Below are positions 1 to 4,097 of a DNA stretch of 6,261 nt, in pieces (the first letter of the stretch is position 1; each line of letters starts with the position of its first letter). Source of the stretch: JBGPOS01 sp041488155 (GTDB lineage: Bacteria > Chloroflexota > Dehalococcoidia > Tepidiformales > Tepidiformaceae); assembly GCA_041488155.1 (NCBI GenBank), contig JBGPOS010000120.1, positions 1 to 6,261 of the forward strand, given 5' to 3'. Made by a program: the position numbers and the translations under genes. A model generated the notes under the pieces. That model was given only the letters and a program-made list of their open reading frames with translations. It was not told the DNA's origin and ran no database searches.

Positions 1-2
1 CC

Positions 3-1376
3 GTCCCGTTCGAGATGACCGCCGGAGGCTCGACGGACAACGGGCGTCTCGAGATCGTCGGCGAGGGCGAGGGGGCGTTCCGCGTCGGCGCCGTTTCCCT
101 GATGCCCGCCGACAACGTCTATGGCTGGCGTGCCGACACCCTGGCCCGGCTGCGCGAGCTGGACTCGCCGATCTACCGCTGGCCCGGGGGCAACTTCGTG
201 AGCGGCTACGACTGGAAGGACGGCCTCGGCGACCCCGACCGCCGGGCGCCCCGCAAGAACCCGGCCTGGAGGGGCATCGAGCCGAACGACGTGGGCATCG
301 ACGAGTTCATGGTGCTCTGCCGCGAGATCGCGACCGAGCCGTACATCGCGGTGAACACCGGCCTGGGCGGGCCCGAGGGCGCGGCGGAGCAGGTCGAATA
401 CGTCAACGGCGGCCCGGAGACGAAGATGGGCCGGATCCGCACCGCGAACGGCCACCCGAAGCCCTACGGCGTGAAGTTCTGGGGCATCGGCAACGAGATG
501 TACGGCGAGTGGCAGCTCGGCCACATGCCTCTCGAGGAGTACATCAAGAAGCACAAGCGGGTCGTGGAGGCGATGCGGGCCGTCGATCCGTCCATCGTGC
601 CGGTGGGCGTGGGCGCCGCGGGCAACTGGAGCAAGGAGATGCTCACCCACACCGCCGATCAGATGGGGCTGATCAGCGAGCACTCCTACTGGCAGAACAA
701 GGAGGACCTTCTCGCCCACGTCGAGCAGATCCCGGCGAGCATCCGCAAACTCGCCGAGACCCACCGCGGCTACCGCCGCGACCTGCCTTCCCTCAAGGGC
801 AAGAACATACGGATCGCTTTCGACGAATGGAACTACTGGTACGGGCCCAACGAGTACGGCGAGCTGGGGACGCAGTACTTCCTCCAGGACGCGTTGGGCA
901 TCGCCGAGGGCCTTCACGAGATGTTCCGCCAGAGCGATCTTTTCTTCATGGCCAACTACGCCCAGACCGTGAACGTGATCGGCGCCATCAAGACGACGCC
1001 GACCGCCGCGGAGATGGAGGCCACGGGACTCGTCTTGCAGCTCTACCGCCGGCGGTTCGGGGTCACCCCGGTCGAGGTGGCCGGCGATCTCAAGCCGCTC
1101 GACGTGTCCGCGGCCCTCAGCGAGGATTCCCGCGCGCTGACGGTGGCCGTCGTCAATCCGACGATGGAGCCGCGTCGCCTCGCCCTGACCGTGGCCGGCC
1201 GGTCCCTCACGGGCCAGGGCCAGCGTTGGACGATCACGGGCCCGGACCGCCGGTCGCACAACCGGCCCGGCGCCCCGCGGCAGGTCGACATCGCCACCGA
1301 GCCCGTCACCCGCGACGCCAACCGACCCGAGGTCCCTCCCCTCAGCGTGACCGTCTTCTCCCTGTGGCTGCGGTAG
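3..1376 (+). CDS. GH51 alpha-L-arabinofuranosidase, 5' truncated by window edge
   Basis: This is a glycoside hydrolase family 51 enzyme, which removes alpha-L-arabinofuranosyl residues from arabinan or arabinoxylan with retention of configuration. The frame is open to the left edge (VPFE precedes the Met codon at 15), so the true start and an N-terminal beta-sandwich region lie outside the window. Counting from that internal Met, RWPGGNF (55-61) is a GH51 signature. WGIGNEMYG carries the acid/base Glu161 and FDEWNYWYG carries the nucleophile Glu271; their separation fits the (beta/alpha)8 barrel. From about residue 340 to the end at 453 it continues as the C-terminal beta-sandwich of the family and stops at TAG 1374-1376. 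The barrel looks intact. It leads a tight + strand series: a GNAT gene starts 29 bp after its stop. No signal peptide can be judged because the N-terminus is missing. Substrate preference cannot be read from the sequence. Confidence 0.93.
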   Translation, partial: VPFEMTAGGSTDNGRLEIVGEGEGAFRVGAVSLMPADNVYGWRADTLARLRELDSPIYRWPGGNFVSGYDWKDGLGDPDRRAPRKNPAWRGIEPNDVGIDEFMVLCREIATEPYIAVNTGLGGPEGAAEQVEYVNGGPETKMGRIRTANGHPKPYGVKFWGIGNEMYGEWQLGHMPLEEYIKKHKRVVEAMRAVDPSIVPVGVGAAGNWSKEMLTHTADQMGLISEHSYWQNKEDLLAHVEQIPASIRKLAETHRGYRRDLPSLKGKNIRIAFDEWNYWYGPNEYGELGTQYFLQDALGIAEGLHEMFRQSDLFFMANYAQTVNVIGAIKTTPTAAEMEATGLVLQLYRRRFGVTPVEVAGDLKPLDVSAALSEDSRALTVAVVNPTMEPRRLALTVAGRSLTGQGQRWTITGPDRRSHNRPGAPRQVDIATEPVTRDANRPEVPPLSVTVFSLWLR

Positions 1377-1405
1377 CGGGCAGAACCGCTCGCGGTGGCA
1401 ACGGG

Positions 1406-1689
1406 ATGGGCGTCCTGATCCGGCCGGCCGCCCCGGAAGATGCGGAGGCGATCGTCGCGATTCTCAATCCGATCATCGAGGCCGGAACCTATTCCGCGTT
1501 CGACACGCCCTTCACCGTCGAGCAGGAGCGGCAATACATCGCCGGCCTGCCGCCGAGGGCCCTCTTCCATGTCGCGCTTGGGGAAGATCGGCGGGTCGCC
1601 AGGGGTTCGAGGTGGTGGGCACCGCTCGCCGGCACGCCCGGATCAAGGGCCGGTACGTGGACGAGATCATCATCGAACGCTTTCTCTGA
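1406..1689 (+). pseudogene. GNAT N-acetyltransferase remnant with internal deletion and frameshift
   Basis: GNAT enzymes transfer acetyl from acetyl-CoA to amines. From ATG 1406 the first roughly 65 residues read as a normal GNAT N-terminus (MGVLIRPAAPEDAEAI, then a tract with AGTYSAFDTPFTVE, then FHVALGEDRRV). At about 1597-1602 the coding signal jumps frame: from 1600 a different frame reads QGFEVVGTARRHARIKGRY and ends VDEIIIERFL with TGA at 1687-1689, the usual GNAT C-terminus. The middle of the fold, including the beta4-alpha3 acetyl-CoA pyrophosphate loop (Q/R-x-x-G-x-G/A), is absent. Compared with the usual roughly 170 residues, about 70 codons are missing. Unless this is an assembly error the product cannot be an active acetyltransferase. 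The unshifted N-terminal frame runs on as nonsense to TGA 1742-1744, overlapping the next start. A weak GGTGG precedes ATG 1406, 29 bp after the GH51 stop, so co-transcription is likely. Confidence 0.8.
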
Positions 1690-1743
1690 GCCGCCGCACG
1701 GAACTCACTTCGGATCACGACGGACCAGACACCCGGAGGGATG

Positions 1744-2129
1744 ATGGATCGCTGGCTGGGACGCTTCTCGGAGCCGATCTACGCCGCGCTGAGGCTGATC
1801 GTGGGCGCGGCCATGGCCTGCCATGGAGCGCAAAAGCTCTTCGGCGCCTTCGGGGCGCCGGTCGCCGGGGGCAACCCGCTGATGCTCGTGGCGGGGTCAT
1901 CGAGTTCTTCGGCGGGGTGCTGATCGCTATCGGCCTCGCGACTGCCTGGGCGGCCTTCCTTTCCAGCGGGCTGATGGCCGTCGCCTACTTCATGGTGCAC
2001 GCATCCCAGAGCTTCTGGCCCATCGTCAACAAGGGCGAGCTGGCCGTCGTCTACTCTTTCGTCTTCCTCTATATGGCGGCTCGAGGCTCGGGCACAATCA
2101 GCCTCGACCACGCCCTCCGCAAGCGCTAG
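1744..2129 (+). pseudogene. DoxX-family membrane protein, interrupted by a -1 frameshift
   Basis: DoxX-family proteins are small four-helix inner-membrane proteins, some linked to redox or sulfur metabolism; the role here is unknown. The first part, from ATG 1744 (or ATG 1741) to about 1896, encodes helix 1 with HGAQKLFGAFG and a G/P-rich loop up to NPLMLVAG. The coding then continues in another frame from GTC 1896: VIEFFGGVLIAIGLATA, two further hydrophobic segments, then the family-typical NKGELAVVYSFVFLYMAARG and a short tail ending at TAG 2127-2129. Joining the two gives about 130 residues, the usual length. One base is missing at the G run 1893-1896 (GCGGGG before TCATC). GGAGGG at 1735-1740 abuts ATG 1741, so ATG 1744, four bases from GGAGG, is the better-spaced start. 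It could be a true pseudogene or a homopolymer consensus error. It is probably in one operon with the preceding genes. Confidence 0.85.
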
Positions 2130-2250
2130 GGGCTCGGCCGCGGCCACGCGCCTCTTTGCAGCCCATCCAGGTCGAGCCCCCGCCCCGAACCCGCTTCTCT
2201 TCTTCAGCTTCGCCGTCCCTTCCTGCTCCGCGCTACACCGCGTAGGTCTT

Positions 2251-2291
2251 ATCGCGTTATCCTCGCAGTGTGTATTGCGTTATCTTCGCGG
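2251..2291 (+). repeat. 23-bp-period tandem direct repeat upstream of the HEPN-like gene
   Basis: Two copies of an 18-base unit lie at 2251-2268 and 2274-2291. The core GCGTTATCYTCGC is at 2254-2266 and 2277-2289. Fifteen of 18 positions agree and the three differences are transitions. The 23-bp offset is about two helical turns, so both copies face the same side of the DNA, as expected for a cooperative operator. It ends 40 bp before ATG 2332. The GCGTTAT words also resemble integron R' ends, but no stem is visible before them. Function is inferred only. Confidence 0.5.
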
Positions 2292-2331
2292 GATCCCAAG
2301 TGTTCTGCATACGCTTCGGCATATCTGAGCC

Positions 2332-2877
2332 ATGAAGCGACTCGTTGATGCCTTCGATGCTCGCGGCAACTCGCCCGGCGCCTGGTGGTGGTGCGGAAAG
2401 AATCTTCTGTTCGCCGCCGACCTATTGCGGCAGCAGTGGGTTGTTGATCCAGGGCGGTTGGCGGTCGAAGGTAATCCTGCCGCGTGCCGAGCGAGCCTTG
2501 CGGTTCATGGTCCAATGCTGATGCTCCGAGCGTGCGGAATGGAGTGCCTGCTCAAGGCCCTGTATCTTGACGCTGGGCATTCCCTGGCCGCGGGAGGCAG
2601 TCACCGCAAGCCGCCCGGGCGTAGCCACGAGCTCGTAGAGCTTGCGAGGCATACGAGGCTCGCACCTGACCCAAAGGAAGAGGCCCTCCTGGCAAAGTTG
2701 GAGTTGTGGGTTACTGCGGGGCGCTTTCCCATCGAAACATCGTGGCAGGCTACATACCCCGCCCCGAAGCCGGCGGACGATCCGAAAATGTCGTGGAGCG
2801 ACGTCGACGAGGAGGTCCTCAGGCATCTGCGAGAGCGACTACAGATGCACGACGAAAGGCTCAGTAGCCAGCAGTAG
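2332..2877 (+). CDS. HEPN-like protein, probable integron cassette gene
   Basis: This intact 181-residue protein resembles HEPN-superfamily all-helical proteins, which include RNases of toxin-antitoxin and defence systems and their inactive relatives. Visible features are the helical tract PMLMLRACGMECLLKALYLD (61-80), the turn RKPPGRSHELVELAR with R92-x6-H99 compatible with the HEPN R-x4-6-H motif, a helix with EEALLAKLELWV (about 116-127), then AGRFPIE (129-135) and a charged C-terminal helix. The spacing of a Leu-rich ECLLKALYL helix, an H-E/D-L-x-x-L-A helix and a (G)R(F/Y)P turn is what suggests HEPN. No MNT-type nucleotidyltransferase or antitoxin gene is adjacent. Upstream GAGCC before ATG 2332 is only a weak ribosome-binding site. 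The stop is 10 bp from an attC-like site, the packing expected in an integron cassette. Codon use is less strictly GC-rich than in the GH51 and phosphatase genes, hinting at transfer. The gene is real with high likelihood; the HEPN assignment is moderate. Confidence 0.75.
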   Translation: MKRLVDAFDARGNSPGAWWWCGKNLLFAADLLRQQWVVDPGRLAVEGNPAACRASLAVHGPMLMLRACGMECLLKALYLDAGHSLAAGGSHRKPPGRSHELVELARHTRLAPDPKEEALLAKLELWVTAGRFPIETSWQATYPAPKPADDPKMSWSDVDEEVLRHLRERLQMHDERLSSQQ

Positions 2878-2887
2878 CGAGGGCGAT

Positions 2888-2957
2888 GCAGAACAATGAG
2901 ATGCAGCGGACGAGGCACGGCTAGAATGGAGCCTCGCCGCTGATCTCAGTGTTGGGC
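2888..2957 (+). repeat. Integron attC recombination site 1
   Basis: Outer arms AAC (2892-2894) and GTT (2951-2953) pair, and A2895 pairs with T2950. Then TGAGAT 2897-2902 pairs with ATCTCA 2943-2948, AGCGG 2905-2909 with CCGCT 2937-2941, and CGAGGC 2911-2916 with GCCTCG 2931-2936, around a 14-base loop. A2910 and GC 2903-2904 on the left arm are unpaired or bulged, like the extrahelical bases that orient attC recombination. The right end GTTGGGC (2951-2957) matches the R' consensus GTTRRRY exactly. The left end GCAGAAC is a degenerate R''. Orientation, with R' distal to the gene, is correct for the + strand HEPN-like cassette. Cleavage would fall between 2951 and 2952. Confidence 0.78.
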
Positions 2958-2974
2958 AGACCTGAGGAGGAACT

Positions 2975-3025
2975 GTGACCTGTCGCGACGAGATCCTTAA
3001 AGGGACGACGCACGGAGGCTGGTAG
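2975..3025 (+). CDS. Possible 16-codon leader ORF or gene remnant at the head of the cupin cassette
   Basis: GAGGAGG (2964-2970), the strongest Shine-Dalgarno match in the cassette, lies four bases before GTG 2975. The frame gives VTCRDEILKGTTHGGW and stops at TAG 3023-3025. ACCTGAG 2960-2966 and CTCAGGT 3030-3036 are exact inverted repeats bracketing it, the left arm overlapping the Shine-Dalgarno. It may be a leader peptide, the stub of a truncated gene, or chance. Support is the ribosome-binding site only. Confidence 0.25.
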   Translation: MTCRDEILKGTTHGGW

Positions 3026-3119
3026 GTGTCTCAGGTGGCCCGTCTTCATTTGAAAGGCGTGTTAGCGGGACTTGAGATGGAATGAGCGTCGCGACCGCCC
3101 TACTCGTTGCCCTGGCGGT

Positions 3120-3157
3120 CACACGTACTCAAAGCTGGTAAAGACAGTTTACGTGTG
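3120..3157 (+). promoter_or_regulatory. 8-bp inverted repeat adjoining the cupin ribosome-binding site
   Basis: CACACGTA (3120-3127) and TACGTGTG (3150-3157) are perfect inverted repeats separated by 22 bases. The right arm ends at the first G of the GGAGGG Shine-Dalgarno (3157-3162) of the cupin gene. It could be a dyad operator with half-sites about 30 bp apart (three helical turns) or an mRNA hairpin that hinders ribosome access. Both roles are inference. Confidence 0.4.
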
Positions 3158-3166
3158 GAGGGTGTC

Positions 3167-3640
3167 ATGGGAACCCAAGCCGCGGTGAATCCATCGGAAG
3201 AGACGATCCGGATCGGGCCGCTCGGCATTCGCTTCCTCCTGACCGGCGACGACACCAACGGCAGCGTCTCCGTCTTCGAAGTGACGGTCCCGGCCGGGCA
3301 GAAGCTGGCAGCCCCAGCCCACAAGAACGACGCTTACGAGGAGACGCTGTACGGGATCGAGGGTGTGATGACCTGGACGATCGACGGCAATGCCATCGAG
3401 GTCGGGCCCGGACAAGCCGTGTGCATCCCGCGCGGCGCCGTCCATCGCTTCGACAACTTCGGTACCGAGGATGCGAAACAGCTATCGATAGTCACTCCCG
3501 CGATCATGGGCCCGGCCTACTTTCGGGAAGCCAGCGAGGTCGTGAATGCCGCTGCGGGCGGGCCACCGGACGCGGCCAAGATGGTCGAGGTCTTCCGGCG
3601 ACATGGGATGACGATTGCTTTACCTCCGCCGAGGCGTTAG
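3167..3640 (+). CDS. Cupin-domain protein, integron cassette gene
   Basis: This is a 157-residue single-domain cupin, a small beta-barrel that often binds a metal; the specific reaction cannot be told. ATG 3167 is chosen because GGAGGG (3157-3162) sits four bases upstream; the same frame extends left only to a TTG with no ribosome-binding site. Cupin motif 1 is PAHKNDAYEETLYGIEG (50-66) and motif 2 is GPGQAVCIPRGAVHRFDN (80-97). Likely ligands are His52, Glu58 or Glu59, and His93. The second His of the usual HxH is Asn54, so metal binding may be altered. The C-terminal stretch from about 110 (IMGPAYFREASEVV, then FRRHGMTIALP) matches the helical tail of small quercetinase-like cupins. There is no signal peptide, so it should be cytoplasmic. 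The stop lies 34 bp before attC site 2. Such lone cupins are common cassette cargo and may act on small metabolites or antibiotics, but nothing here proves that. Confidence 0.88.
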   Translation: MGTQAAVNPSEETIRIGPLGIRFLLTGDDTNGSVSVFEVTVPAGQKLAAPAHKNDAYEETLYGIEGVMTWTIDGNAIEVGPGQAVCIPRGAVHRFDNFGTEDAKQLSIVTPAIMGPAYFREASEVVNAAAGGPPDAAKMVEVFRRHGMTIALPPPRR

Positions 3641-3674
3641 TCGTCGAAGGGTTGCCTCCACATGCGAGGCAGCC

Positions 3675-3744
3675 CGCTAACAACCGCTTGGAGCGGACGA
3701 GGCATGGTCAGAATTGAGCCTCGCCGCTCAAGCGGGTGTTCGGC
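3675..3744 (+). repeat. Integron attC recombination site 2
   Basis: This site has the same 70-bp length and layout as attC site 1. AACAA (3679-3683) faces GTGTT (3736-3740). CCGCTTG 3684-3690 pairs with CAAGCGG 3729-3735, AGCGG 3692-3696 with CCGCT 3724-3728, and CGAGGC 3698-3703 with GCCTCG 3718-3723, around a 14-base loop. G3691 and A3697 are extrahelical on the left arm. Core 3692-3728 matches 33 of 37 bases of the first site. The right end GTTCGGC differs from GTTRRRY at one base, and the left end CGCTAAC differs from RYYYAAC at two. It sits directly behind the cupin gene. Confidence 0.75.
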
Positions 3745-3769
3745 GGACTACAGCGCCGGTAGCTCGGGC

Positions 3770-4066
3770 ATGGGAGTGAGCCGCGACACGACCGCCAGGG
3801 AGCCACCAACGCGAACAAGCCGCGTCGCCATCCGCTTTCTCGCGAGCTTCTTGGTCTGTGCCGTTGCGTGTGGGTCGCTCGCCTTGGCGCTTCTGAGTCC
3901 GATCCAGGATCAGCCTTGGGCGTGGAATGCTTTGCGAGCCAAGCCGACGTGCTCATCCGTACCCGCCAGGGCCGCGGACCGGGTGGGAGCGACGCGGATG
4001 GATCGTCGCGAGTGGATCACGGTGATGCCGGGAACGCGGGTCGTGCCCCCCCGGATGCGCGCCTGA
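3770..4066 (+). CDS. Small putative membrane protein in the third-cassette position
   Basis: The product is unrecognised. A 98-codon frame starts at ATG 3770, 31 bp beyond the predicted cleavage point of attC site 2, where a third cassette gene would be expected. After a basic N-terminus (SRDTTAREPPTRTSR, 4-18) there is one convincing hydrophobic helix of about 23 residues (IRFLASFLVCAVACGSLALA, 21-40), so a single-pass or signal-anchored membrane protein is plausible. After about residue 58 the composition becomes Arg/Pro/Ala-rich without clear secondary structure, and a C7 run lies at 4046-4052. A frameshift or truncation of a longer protein is possible. No ribosome-binding site better than CTCGGG is seen, and no attC follows it. 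It ends 31 bp from the convergent phosphatase gene. Confidence 0.35.
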   Translation: MGVSRDTTAREPPTRTSRVAIRFLASFLVCAVACGSLALALLSPIQDQPWAWNALRAKPTCSSVPARAADRVGATRMDRREWITVMPGTRVVPPRMRA

Positions 4067-4097
4067 GCGACGGACGCGTGACGGCCTCGGTCTCACC

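Larger units (their letters stand above)
2952..3738 (+). mobile_element. Integron gene cassette carrying the cupin gene
   Basis: The segment between the predicted G^TT cleavage points of the two attC sites is 787 bp, a normal cassette size. It holds one gene in the standard orientation followed by its attC, plus a relatively long leader of about 215 bp before the cupin start. No integrase gene or attI is visible in the window, so this is either a distal part of a larger integron or a CALIN (cluster of attC sites lacking an integrase). Boundaries are inferred from the known attC cleavage position. Confidence 0.6.

Noticed and set aside
509..1405. Open + strand frame within the GH51 gene leading into the GNAT frame
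   Set aside because: Arg/Gly/Pro-rich shadow of the GH51 coding frame; only the part from ATG 1406 shows protein-family character.
1885..1900. Programmed -1 frameshifting in the DoxX gene at the G run
   Set aside because: GCGGGGTC is not a canonical X-XXY-YYZ slippery heptamer, no convincing downstream pseudoknot was seen, and DoxX proteins are normally encoded in one frame.
2134..2150. GGCCGCGGCC palindrome after the DoxX gene as a terminator
   Set aside because: The palindrome has no loop of useful size and no T-run follows, so it does not fit an intrinsic terminator.
3107..3166. Longer cupin start at TTG 3107
   Set aside because: No ribosome-binding site there, the extra residues do not look like cupin, and ATG 3167 has GGAGGG four bases upstream.
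2888..3744. CRISPR array
   Set aside because: Only two repeats, 787 bp apart, with a gene between them and hairpin variation between copies; this does not fit repeat-spacer periodicity.
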